Assembly: GCA_902825945.1 (NCBI GenBank)
Contig: CADECY010000045.1
Location: 1-59,182, forward strand
Reading direction: 5' to 3'
From: an uncultured Acidobacteriota bacterium
GTDB lineage: Bacteria; Acidobacteriota; Terriglobia; Bryobacterales; Bryobacteraceae
Length of the DNA: 59,182 nucleotides
Shown here: positions 15,780-24,369 of the stretch, piece by piece
How the letters are laid out: each line of letters opens with the position of its first letter
How positions within the stretch are numbered: the first letter of the stretch is position 1
Translations under genes and position numbers: made by a program
Notes under the pieces: generated by a model
Seen by the model: the letters and a program-made list of their open reading frames with translations, nothing else
The model's database searches: none
Told to the model about the DNA's origin: nothing

Positions 15780-17568
15780 GCTTACCCGCTTTCGCGCACT
15801 TCTCAGCGCGCACCTACGCGCCAATTCCGGCCCGCTCGCACTGGCAGCCGCCGGAATGGCCGGCTATGCAGCCGCGGAATTGTTCGCGCCTTGGCCGCTC
15901 AAGATCATCATCGACCACGTGCTGCTTGCCAAGCCCGTGCCGCCGGCCCTCGGCCCGTTGGCGCCGCTCATTGCCCGCCAGCCCGAACTTGCCATCGGCA
16001 TCGTCGCATCGGCGATTCTCGTGATCGCGCTGATGAAGGGAATGTTTTCTTACCTGCAGGTCTTCGTGACGTCGCGCGTCGGCTACCAGATGGTACACGA
16101 ACTGCGGCGCGAGCTCTTCGCGCATCTGCAACGTCTGTCTCTTTCGTTTCACAACCGGTCTCGCGCCGGTGAATTGCTCACGAAGGTCACCAGCGACACG
16201 AACGTGCTGAAGGATGTCTTTGCCGGCGGACTGCTCGAATTGCTCGGACACGCGCTCACCCTTGGGAGCATGTGTGTGGTGCTGTTCCTGCTGAACGGGC
16301 AATTGGCGCTCGTGGCCCTGGTGACACTTCCGTTGCTCGGGCTCACGATCTTCTCCATCTATCGCCGAGGCAAGTCATCGGCGCGGAGGCAGCGCGAACG
16401 GGAAGGGGAAGTCGCCGCGCACATCGGCGAAGTGCTGCACCTGACTCCGCTGGTGCGAGCCTTCGCGCGGGAGAGTGCCGAGAAGGAGCGCTTCGATCGC
16501 GAGAGTTCGCGGACCTTGCATGAAAGTGTCCGGACCGCTCGCGTGGAAGCTGCCGCGGGCCGGGCTGTCGAACTGATCAACGCGGCCGGCGTATGGGCCG
16601 CTGTCATGATCGGCGGGCTGCTCGCGCTGCGGCGTGAAATCTCCCCTGGCGACCTGCTGGTCTTCTCCGCCTATTTGACCAGCATGTACAAGCCGCTGCG
16701 GAATCTCGCCAAGCTCTCCACACAATTCTCGAAGGCAATGGCGAGCGCCGAGCGCATCGAACAGATTCTCTCGACCGAGGCCGATTCCGCGAATCAGTCT
16801 GGCGGGGCTGACCCGGGTGAACTGCGCGGTGAGATCGAGTTCGAACGCGTGACGTTCGGATACGACCCGTCAAAGCCTGTGTTGCGCGACTTGGCGCTCC
16901 GCATCCGCGAAGGAGAACATGTCGCGATCGTCGGGGCATCCGGCGCTGGCAAGTCCACGATCGCGAGCCTGCTGATGCGCTTTTATCAGCCGCAGTCCGG
17001 CACGGTGCGGGTCGACGGGCGCGACATTCGAGAACTCGATGGTGAGGCTTACCGGAGCCGCATCGGCGTCGTGCTGCAGGATTCGCTGCTGTTCGGCGCG
17101 AGCGTGGCTGAGAACATCGCCTACGGAAAGCCGGACGCGGCGCCAGGCGAGATCGAACAGGCGGCCCGCCTGGCCGCTGCGCATGAATTCATCACCGCGC
17201 TGCCCGATGGCTACGATACGGTGCTATCCGAGCGCGCTTCCACGCTGTCGGGTGGGCAGCGCCAACGCCTTTGTCTGGCCCGCGCTCTGCTGAAGCGACC
17301 GGCGCTGTTGATTCTCGATGAGCCGACGGCGGCCATCGACGCTGAGTCCACCGCGTTGATCCATGACGCGATCGCCGAACTGCAGCGCGGCAAGACCACG
17401 CTGGTCATCGCGCATCATTTCCGCGAGATGGATCGTTTCGATCGCATCGTCGTCCTCGGCGATGGTGCTGTCGCCGAACAGGGCACACACTCGCAGCTCC
17501 TCGCCCGGAAGGGCGTTTATTGGGAGCTGTATCACCTGCAACAACTCGCTGAAGAGGTAACTCCGTGA
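15766..17568 (+). CDS. MsbA-like ABC exporter (fused membrane and ATPase domains)
   Basis: A 600-residue half-transporter that works as a homodimer in the inner membrane. Six membrane segments fill about residues 20-330 (for example LAAAGMAGYAAAELFAPWPL); the ATPase domain has Walker A GASGAGKST (390-398), signature LSGGQ (494-498), Walker B LLILDEPTAA and the switch His in VIAHH. This is the layout of lipid A or lipid-linked oligosaccharide flippases such as MsbA and PglK, and here it is the obvious candidate to move the operon product across the inner membrane. ATG at 15766 is chosen for AAGGGAG directly upstream; it lies within the end of the deacetylase gene. Its stop overlaps the next start (GTGA). 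Confidence 0.88.
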   Translation: MKPAELTRFRALLSAHLRANSGPLALAAAGMAGYAAAELFAPWPLKIIIDHVLLAKPVPPALGPLAPLIARQPELAIGIVASAILVIALMKGMFSYLQVFVTSRVGYQMVHELRRELFAHLQRLSLSFHNRSRAGELLTKVTSDTNVLKDVFAGGLLELLGHALTLGSMCVVLFLLNGQLALVALVTLPLLGLTIFSIYRRGKSSARRQREREGEVAAHIGEVLHLTPLVRAFARESAEKERFDRESSRTLHESVRTARVEAAAGRAVELINAAGVWAAVMIGGLLALRREISPGDLLVFSAYLTSMYKPLRNLAKLSTQFSKAMASAERIEQILSTEADSANQSGGADPGELRGEIEFERVTFGYDPSKPVLRDLALRIREGEHVAIVGASGAGKSTIASLLMRFYQPQSGTVRVDGRDIRELDGEAYRSRIGVVLQDSLLFGASVAENIAYGKPDAAPGEIEQAARLAAAHEFITALPDGYDTVLSERASTLSGGQRQRLCLARALLKRPALLILDEPTAAIDAESTALIHDAIAELQRGKTTLVIAHHFREMDRFDRIVVLGDGAVAEQGTHSQLLARKGVYWELYHLQQLAEEVTP

Positions 17569-19856
17569 TCCGCTTTTTTCCGATTGTGATGTCCGCGTGC
17601 CTGCTGGCGCAGGAGGCGGAAGTCAAGCCGCGCAAGGAAAAGATCACGGTTACCGCCGAGTCGAGCAAGGTAGCCGAGCAAACAGTCACGTCGGACCGCA
17701 ACGCAGACCGGTTGAACTTCGAGGACGAAGCGCTCGACTCTCTGCCGGCGCCCGGCAACAACGCGCTCTCCGTCGTGACGAACTTCCTTTCGCCTGCCAC
17801 GCAAGGCGCGGAGGGCGTGAACATCACCGTGGATGGCGTCGAGACGAGCGCTTCCGCATTGCCAGCGAGCTCGATCCGCCGGATTCGCATCAATCGCAAT
17901 CCCTACGCGCTGCAATTCCGCCGTCCTGGCAAAGCACGCGTCGAGGTGTACAGCGAAGAGGGCTCCGTCAATCGCTATCGCGGCGGGTTCGGCATCGCCA
18001 TACGAAATTCGATCTTCGATGCGCGGAACACGTTCGCCCCGGTTCGGCCCGATCTGAATCGCGCGCTTTTCGACTTCAATCTCGGCGGCCCGATTGCGCG
18101 CAAGCGCTCGGCCTTCTACATCAATGCCGAGCATTACCGGAACAACGAGAACGCCGTGGTGAACGCGCGCACGCTTTCCGGCCCGCTCGTTGCGAACGTC
18201 CCAACGCCGGAGCGGAGGTCGCGCTATCTCGGCCGGTACGAGAGCAAGACCGAATTGCACCAGATTGTCGCGCACTACAGCTATCTCGGCCAGAGCGAAC
18301 GGAATCGCGGCGCCGGTGGATTGAAACTGCCGGAGCAGGGAATTCCGGTGGCGGAGACCGCGCACCGTGCCCAGTTCTCCGACCGCGTGTTGTTGTTCGG
18401 GCGCATGCTGAACGACATTCGTGTGGTGATGCAGCGCGAGGAGATCTCGCGCGGTCTGATTACGAGCGATCCCGCGATTCAAGTGCATGGCGCGTTCACC
18501 GGTGGCGCACCGCAAACGTTCCGCGCGCGGCAGGAGACTTCGTTCCGTATTCAGGACATTGCCAACGTGAATCACGGCCGTCACAATATCCGCTTGGGCC
18601 TGGAAGCACGGCCCGCGTTCTACGATTCGGTGGAGCGGTCGAACTTCGGCGGAACGTTCGAGTTCTCCGGGCTCGAGGCATTCGAACAACGCCGCCCGCT
18701 ACTGTATCGCGTGAATCGTGGCGACCCGGCCGTCAACGTCTCCCAGCACGAAATGGCGGGCTTCATTCAGGACGAGGTCAACCTGGCAAAGGGTTTGAGT
18801 GCAACCTATGGTGTGCGCTACGCCTGGCAATCCGACATTCAGGATCGCAACAATTTCGCGCCTCGTGTGGGTTTCGCGTGGACGCCCGGCGGCGGCAAGA
18901 CCGTGATTCGAGGTGGCGCGGGAGTTTTCCATGAAAGGATCACCGAGGATGTCGCGCGCCGGACCGCGCTGTGGGACGGTACGCGGGTTCGTGAGTCGAT
19001 ATTCCTGAATCCTCCCTTTCCGTTCGCCCCCGGCATTGGCGATACGCCGCCGCCGAGCATCGTGAGGGCCTCGGGCCTCGAATCGCCGGTCCTGGTCCAG
19101 TCGAGCCTCGGTGTCGAGCGCGAAGTTGTCAAAAAGACAACGCTCGCTGTCGAGTATCAGCACCTCGGTGGAAGCCACCTCTTGCGCTCGCGCAATGTGA
19201 ACGCACCCGGATTCGGCAACATCCGGCCCGATTCGGCATTCCTCGCGATCCATCAGGTGGAGTCGTCCGCCGCGATGAAGAGCGACGCGTTGACTGTGAC
19301 CTTGCGCGGAAGCTGGAAGAAGTGGCTTTCCGGAATGGCCCAGTACGTGGTGTCGAAGACCGAAGACAATACGAGCGGAACCTTCGAGTTTCCGGCCAAC
19401 TCTTTCGACGCCCGCACCGAATGGGGCCGCTCGGATTTCGATCAGCGGCACCGCTTCAACACCGCGGCGATGCTCGACCTGAAAGATGGATTCCGCTTCG
19501 GAACCTTCATCAGCATCGCTTCGGGTTCGCCGTACAACATCACCACTGGCCGCGACGACAACGGCGATTCGATTGTCAATGACCGTCCCACCGGTCTCGG
19601 CCGTAACACGGGCTTCGGCCCGGGATTGGCGCGAGTCGATCTCCGTTTCACCAAGCTCCTGAAGGCTCCACGTCTTCTCGACCGGGGCAGAAAGCACTCA
19701 TCGCGCAACGCGGAGTTCAGTATCGACGCGTTCAATCTCTTCAATCGCACCAACTTCGCTTCGTTCAACGGCGTACTCACGTCGCCGTTCTTCGGGCGAG
19801 CGAACGCGGCCCTCGCGCCTCGTACGATTCAGCTTTCGCTTCGCTACAAGATCTGA
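17565..19856 (+). CDS. TonB-receptor-type outer-membrane barrel coupled to the exporter
   Basis: A 763-residue outer-membrane barrel protein of the Oar-like TonB-receptor family. It lacks the N-terminal carboxypeptidase-regulatory domain of the other receptors in this window and is about 300 residues shorter. After a signal peptide (residues 1-16) comes a possible TonB box (EKITVTAES), a plug-like section (GVNITVDGVETSASALPASS), then barrel strands ending in LSLRYKI. The GTG start is inside the exporter stop codon (GTGA) with GAAGAGG upstream, so it is translated together with the exporter. That suggests it serves the same glycan, either as an outer-membrane exit route or as a re-uptake receptor; neither role is shown. 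Confidence 0.82.
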   Translation: MIRFFPIVMSACLLAQEAEVKPRKEKITVTAESSKVAEQTVTSDRNADRLNFEDEALDSLPAPGNNALSVVTNFLSPATQGAEGVNITVDGVETSASALPASSIRRIRINRNPYALQFRRPGKARVEVYSEEGSVNRYRGGFGIAIRNSIFDARNTFAPVRPDLNRALFDFNLGGPIARKRSAFYINAEHYRNNENAVVNARTLSGPLVANVPTPERRSRYLGRYESKTELHQIVAHYSYLGQSERNRGAGGLKLPEQGIPVAETAHRAQFSDRVLLFGRMLNDIRVVMQREEISRGLITSDPAIQVHGAFTGGAPQTFRARQETSFRIQDIANVNHGRHNIRLGLEARPAFYDSVERSNFGGTFEFSGLEAFEQRRPLLYRVNRGDPAVNVSQHEMAGFIQDEVNLAKGLSATYGVRYAWQSDIQDRNNFAPRVGFAWTPGGGKTVIRGGAGVFHERITEDVARRTALWDGTRVRESIFLNPPFPFAPGIGDTPPPSIVRASGLESPVLVQSSLGVEREVVKKTTLAVEYQHLGGSHLLRSRNVNAPGFGNIRPDSAFLAIHQVESSAAMKSDALTVTLRGSWKKWLSGMAQYVVSKTEDNTSGTFEFPANSFDARTEWGRSDFDQRHRFNTAAMLDLKDGFRFGTFISIASGSPYNITTGRDDNGDSIVNDRPTGLGRNTGFGPGLARVDLRFTKLLKAPRLLDRGRKHSSRNAEFSIDAFNLFNRTNFASFNGVLTSPFFGRANAALAPRTIQLSLRYKI

Positions 19857-19877
19857 ACTCGGCTATCATGGCGTGAC

Positions 19878-21293
19878 ATGAACCGCCGCGAATTCGGCCT
19901 CTCGTTGATGGCCGCGCCCATGGCCGGCGCGGACCCGAAGACCAACATTCTCTTCCTGCTCTCCGACGATCACAGCTATCCGTACGTGGGCTGCTACGGC
20001 TATCCGGACATGCGAACGCCCACTCTCGACAAGTTGGCCTCGGAAGGGCTCGCGTTCCATCGCGCGTTTCAAGCCGCTCCCCAATGCGTGCCATCGCGCA
20101 CCGCGCTCATGACGGGCCGCTCACCGGTGAGCGCACGCATGGGCCGCTTCAATTCGCCGCTGCCGAAAGAGACCGTAACGCTGCCCGACTTGCTTAAGAA
20201 GAATGGCTACTTCACTGGCGTCGCGAGGCGGAACTATCACCTCGATGGTCCGGGAATGGGCGCGCGCGGCGGCTACCTCGGCGAAGTGGTGGAGCGCGAG
20301 CATCTGAAAACCTTCGCCACGCGGCTCGATTTCGTGGATCAGAGCGGACCGAAGGACACCGTCAAGGTTGTCAACGACTTCTTCGACAAGCTGCCCAAAG
20401 GCAAGCCGTTCTTCTTCTGGGTGAACTTCAACGACCCGCATCATCCGTGGGATTCGAACGCGATCTCGCCGCCGCGCGATCCGGCCAAGATCAAGCTGCC
20501 CGCGCATCTGCCGGATCTGCCCGGCGTGCGGCATGATCTCGCGCTCTATCTCGACGAGATCTCCCGTGTCGACAGCGAAGTGAAGTCGATCCTCGACATC
20601 GTCGAGAAGCGCGGTTTCGCTCAGAACACGCTCGTCGCCTTCATGGGCGACAACGGCATGGCGCTGCCGCACGGAAAGGGATCGCTCTACGACCCGGGAA
20701 TCAACGTGCCGCTCATCATGCGCTGGCCGGGCAAAATCAAGCCAGGCTCGACGACACGCGAACTCGTCTCCGGCGAGGACATCACGCCGACCTTCCTCGA
20801 TGTCGCCGGACTCTCGAACGCGCCCGGAATGTCGGGCCGCAGCATCCAGAAGCTCATGCGCGGTGATGCGTCGTACAAAGGGCGAGAGCACATCTTCGCC
20901 GCGCGATTGCAGCACGGCAGCGGCACCATGACTCCGGAGACGAAGTCGAGTGTCTGGGATCTGTCGCGTTGCGTCCGGAATCAACGCTACAAGCTCATCT
21001 ACAACGTGACGCCGTTCATGGAGTACCAGCCGGTCGACAGCGCGCGCGACCCAGGCTGGCAGGAGATGATGCAGGCGCACGCGGCGGGCAAACTGTCGAA
21101 AGAGATCGATCGCATCTACTTCACGAATCCGCGGCCGATCTACGAGCTCTACGATCTCGACAGCGATCCGAATGAATTCCACAACCTGTCAGGCAAGCCC
21201 GAACTGGCTGAAGTGGAGCGCTCACTGCGGAAAGCAATGATCGAGAAGTGCGTGTTCGACTACGACTTCATTCCGCCGCCGGTTTTGAACTGA
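19878..21293 (+). CDS. Tat-exported sulfatase (formylglycine type)
   Basis: A 471-residue arylsulfatase-family hydrolase, close in layout to heparan N-sulfatase. A twin-arginine-like signal (NRREFGLSLMAA) precedes the metal-binding LLSDDH (residues 27-32) and the maturation motif CVPSR (Cys70), where the Cys is converted to formylglycine by a separate enzyme. FMGDNGMALPHGKGSLYDPG supplies later metal and sulfate ligands. It would remove sulfate from a sugar in the periplasm. It starts 21 bases after the operon barrel gene, with no terminator seen between, so it may be the tenth gene of that operon. Its last 26 bases overlap the end of the convergent kinase gene. Confidence 0.87.
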   Translation: MNRREFGLSLMAAPMAGADPKTNILFLLSDDHSYPYVGCYGYPDMRTPTLDKLASEGLAFHRAFQAAPQCVPSRTALMTGRSPVSARMGRFNSPLPKETVTLPDLLKKNGYFTGVARRNYHLDGPGMGARGGYLGEVVEREHLKTFATRLDFVDQSGPKDTVKVVNDFFDKLPKGKPFFFWVNFNDPHHPWDSNAISPPRDPAKIKLPAHLPDLPGVRHDLALYLDEISRVDSEVKSILDIVEKRGFAQNTLVAFMGDNGMALPHGKGSLYDPGINVPLIMRWPGKIKPGSTTRELVSGEDITPTFLDVAGLSNAPGMSGRSIQKLMRGDASYKGREHIFAARLQHGSGTMTPETKSSVWDLSRCVRNQRYKLIYNVTPFMEYQPVDSARDPGWQEMMQAHAAGKLSKEIDRIYFTNPRPIYELYDLDSDPNEFHNLSGKPELAEVERSLRKAMIEKCVFDYDFIPPPVLN

Positions 21294-23727
21294 GGCGCCG
21301 GGCCGTGAACGCGCGCTGGCACTCCGCCGCGTCGGCGCGCGTTTTCTGGAACTCGGGAACTGCTCGCAGGTTGTCGAGGAGCGGGTCCGAGCCGATGACG
21401 GGATACGAGCAGTAGCCTCCCCGAATCGCCTTGGCAAGCAAGTCGAGCGCGGTCTCGACCTGCCGTGCGTAGGCAAGATGAGTCGCGGTGAAGTAGTTCA
21501 CTTCCGGATCGCTGTCTTCCGCGGCCGGTGGCACGGCTTGGTTCGACAAGGCCGCGTGGAGCACTGGAAACCCGCCCCAAACGGGAGGCCGCGCGCCGAG
21601 GCTCTCCAACGCCTCACGAGTCTTACCCTGCCGCACGAGGATATTCGCTGTCAGTGCTCGCGCCCATTCGCTGCCGCCGTCGAGCCGAACGAAGTCCATG
21701 GCGCGCGGATAGTCGCGCTTCAGGAGAAACACCACCGCGCATGACTTGACGCCGGTGGTTTGCGTTTGCGCATCCAAGGTGAAAGCGGCATCGCACTCGC
21801 GCGCGGACTCGTCCAACAGGCCGGCGTAGCGCAACACGTAACTGAGCGCGAAGTGCGCATCGGCGCTGTCGGACCTGCGGCCAACCATTCCGGAAGCGAG
21901 CGAATGAGCCTGTGCCAGTTCACCACGTTCAGTCAGGCTGAGCACGAGCGCCGCGCCGGCGCCCATGCTATCGGGAGCAAGATCCAGAGCCCGCCGCGTG
22001 GCCGCATCGTAGCGCCGCATCATCTCGGACCCCGCCTTGGCATACCGGCCCTCGACGTAGTAGTGCCGCGCGAGTGTTAGCCAAGCCGGGGCGAATCCGG
22101 GGTCGAGGCCCACCGACTTTTCGAGCATGCCGATCGCACGGTGGCCGGGATCGGGATCTAGTGGCAAGGCCGTGCTCCGCAAGTACAAGTCGTAGGCTTC
22201 TTCGTTGCGAGGAAGAGTCGCCGGACTCGGAGTCCAGCCGGAGGAACCGAACAACGACGCCAATCCTCCCCGTGCTCGTGCCGCGATCAGCGATTGCATC
22301 GCGATTCTGTTGTTCATCGGAGTCGCGAAGGAGTCCCGCCAAGCCAGTTGGTCAGTCGCGGCGTCGAAGGCCTCGATAGTGATGCGCAGTTCGCCGCCTT
22401 CGGCGAGATAGTGTCCGGTAACGATCACCGAGGCGTTCAGTTCCGTGGCGGCGGCGCGTATGTCGAGATCGGGAGCCGTGTACCGTCTGGTGAGCGCCAT
22501 CGGCCGCAAAGCGATCGCGCGGTTGTAGCTGAGCGTCGTTGCTACTTGATCCGCGATCGCGATTTTCAGGAAGTCGAGTCCGGGATCGGAGCCCGCGTGT
22601 TGGAAGGGCACCACGGCGACCACCTTCGTGGGAGCGCTGGGGACGGGCGTCGACCGGCGAGCCACTGCCCACAGCGTCAACACTACGATCACGACGGATG
22701 CGGCGAGTGCCGCCCGGCGCCACGTCGGCGGCGCGACGCGCGCGAGAATGGGCTCGTTGCTCAGGAACCGCGCTATGTCACTCGCGAGGGCATCGGCGGT
22801 CTCATAGCGCTGATCCGGATCGGGGTGTGCCGCCTGACGGAGGATCGCATCGAGACCGCCCGATGCGCGGCCGGTGACGAGCTCATTCAGAATGACGCCG
22901 AGCGAGTAGACATCGGATTTCACGGTAGCTGGCTCACCCCGCAACTGCTCGGGAGACGCATACGCCGGCGTCATGATCCGCGTTACGGTTCGGTTCGGGT
23001 CCGGCGGCGCCTCGGCATCTTGGACGTGCTTGGCGATTCCGAAATCGAGCAGACACACGGAGCCGCCGGAGCGGACCAGAATGTTCGACGGCTTCAGGTC
23101 GCGATGAACGATATTGCGCTCGTGTGCAAACGCCGCGGCGGCACAAACCTGACGGAACAGATCGAGCCGCTGTTCGATCGTGAGTCCCTCGCGCTCGCAG
23201 TACTCGGTGATGGGCACACCGTCGGCGTACTCCATAACGAACCAGGGCGTCCCATCCGCAAGCGTACCTGCGTCATAGAGCCGTGCGATGGAGGGATGCT
23301 CGAGGCTGGCGAGAGTACGTTGCTCCTCCGCGAAACGTTTGCGCCGGGACGGCGACATCCAAGCGTCGCGAAGAACCTTGATGGCGGCGAGCTTGTTCAG
23401 GTCTTCGCGCCGGGCGAGATACACGACGCCCATGCCGCCCTCGCCGAGCACGCGCAGAATCCGGTACGGCCCGAAATCGGGCATCGGCCACGAAATCTCG
23501 CCTTCCGGTTCCATGATCGCCGCGGCGGCCGAAGCGACACCCTGATCGAGGATCGAGGATGCATTCGCATCCTCTTCGAGCATCGCCAACACTCTCGACG
23601 CGATCTCCGGATCGCCGCTCGATGCCGACAGGAAGCCGGCCCACTCCTGGCGAGGCAGTTCGCACGCTTGATGAAACAGCGTTTGCACTACCCGCCACTG
23701 GGCCGCGTCCATCGCCTCCGCTGCCAT
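21268..23727 (-). CDS. Ser/Thr protein kinase with membrane anchor and TPR-like sensor region
   Basis: An 819-residue PknB-type kinase. The kinase domain (about 85-330) has the Gly-rich loop GEGGMGVVYLA, AAIKVL, the catalytic HRDLKPSN (His208, Asp210), DFG (LLDFGIAKH) and APE-like TPAYASPEQL. One membrane segment follows (about 338-356: ALAASVVIVVLTLWAV). The outer part first resembles the FlgO/TolB-like domain (VVAVVPFQHAGSDPGLDFLK) and then TPR-like repeats to the C-terminus. The kinase therefore probably senses something in the periplasm and phosphorylates cytosolic targets. ATG at 23727 lies one base after the sigma factor stop, so the two are co-transcribed. The 3' end overlaps the sulfatase gene on the other strand. 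Confidence 0.9.
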   Translation of the reverse strand: MAAEAMDAAQWRVVQTLFHQACELPRQEWAGFLSASSGDPEIASRVLAMLEEDANASSILDQGVASAAAAIMEPEGEISWPMPDFGPYRILRVLGEGGMGVVYLARREDLNKLAAIKVLRDAWMSPSRRKRFAEEQRTLASLEHPSIARLYDAGTLADGTPWFVMEYADGVPITEYCEREGLTIEQRLDLFRQVCAAAAFAHERNIVHRDLKPSNILVRSGGSVCLLDFGIAKHVQDAEAPPDPNRTVTRIMTPAYASPEQLRGEPATVKSDVYSLGVILNELVTGRASGGLDAILRQAAHPDPDQRYETADALASDIARFLSNEPILARVAPPTWRRAALAASVVIVVLTLWAVARRSTPVPSAPTKVVAVVPFQHAGSDPGLDFLKIAIADQVATTLSYNRAIALRPMALTRRYTAPDLDIRAAATELNASVIVTGHYLAEGGELRITIEAFDAATDQLAWRDSFATPMNNRIAMQSLIAARARGGLASLFGSSGWTPSPATLPRNEEAYDLYLRSTALPLDPDPGHRAIGMLEKSVGLDPGFAPAWLTLARHYYVEGRYAKAGSEMMRRYDAATRRALDLAPDSMGAGAALVLSLTERGELAQAHSLASGMVGRRSDSADAHFALSYVLRYAGLLDESARECDAAFTLDAQTQTTGVKSCAVVFLLKRDYPRAMDFVRLDGGSEWARALTANILVRQGKTREALESLGARPPVWGGFPVLHAALSNQAVPPAAEDSDPEVNYFTATHLAYARQVETALDLLAKAIRGGYCSYPVIGSDPLLDNLRAVPEFQKTRADAAECQRAFTARRLSSKPAAE

Positions 23728-23728
23728 A

Positions 23729-24304
23729 TTATTTGCGCCGTGTCGCCTGCGCGAGCCACGCCTTGGCTGCGCGCCAATCGCGTAGCACGGTCGCCTCCGA
23801 AATTTCGAGCAGTTCCGCGATCTCGCCGGACTCGAGGCCGCCGAAGAAACGGCTCTCGACGATCGCCGCTTGGCGCGGGTCGAACCGGGCGAGGTCGTCG
23901 AGCGCCGCGTCCAGCCTGACCATCTCGTCTTCGCGCAACGAGACTGGGCGCCCCTCCGCGCTATCGAGGGTCAGCATGTGTCCCCCGGAATCGCGCTTGT
24001 TCGCCAGTCTCCGCCGGGCCGATTCCACCAGGAGTTGCCGCATGGCGCGGGCCGCGACACGTTTGAAATGAACGGTTGAGGAGCAGGCGAACCCAGGTGA
24101 TTTGGCAAGCTTGATCCACGCCTCATGCACCAGAGCCGTCGGATCCAGGGTCGCGGCCGGATCGCCCGCCCTCACTACCGAGGCCAACCGGCGCAATTCC
24201 TCGTACGCCGCACTGAACAGTTGGTCCAGCGCCGCGCGATCCATGCCGGGCGCGAGCGAAAAAAATTCGGGCGGTGTGACGGTTTCCGGCTGATCCTTGC
24301 GCAT
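23729..24304 (-). CDS. ECF-family RNA polymerase sigma factor
   Basis: A 191-residue sigma-70-family factor of the ECF group that in acidobacteria and planctomycetes is encoded beside Ser/Thr kinases (TIGR02999-like). Region 2 is at about 25-95 (AYEELRRLASVVRA, TALVHEAWIKL, HFKRVAARAMRQLL) and region 4 at about 130-185 (FDPRQAAIVESRFFGGLESGEIAELLEISEATVLRDWRAAKAWL). It would direct polymerase to a small regulon, with activity probably set by the kinase downstream rather than by an anti-sigma factor. ATG at 24304 is chosen over an upstream TTG because that TTG coincides with a -10 box. No strong ribosome site is visible. Confidence 0.87.
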   Translation of the reverse strand: MRKDQPETVTPPEFFSLAPGMDRAALDQLFSAAYEELRRLASVVRAGDPAATLDPTALVHEAWIKLAKSPGFACSSTVHFKRVAARAMRQLLVESARRRLANKRDSGGHMLTLDSAEGRPVSLREDEMVRLDAALDDLARFDPRQAAIVESRFFGGLESGEIAELLEISEATVLRDWRAAKAWLAQATRRK

Positions 24305-24330
24305 TGCGTATCTGGAAACGGGACGCCGCA

Positions 24331-24336
24331 ATCATA
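24331..24336 (-). promoter_or_regulatory. Possible -10 box for the sigma factor/kinase pair
   Basis: TATGAT on the minus strand lies 26 bases before the ATG at 24304 in the 65-bp divergent gap. The -35 position is a poor match. Confidence 0.35.
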
Positions 24337-24369
24337 GCATCCACGGCGGAACCCGCGATGGGAGACTGA

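Noticed and set aside
22294..23919. A 541-codon plus-strand open frame opposite the kinase and sigma factor genes
   Set aside because: It spans the junction of two real minus-strand genes, is Arg/His-rich and has no family resemblance.
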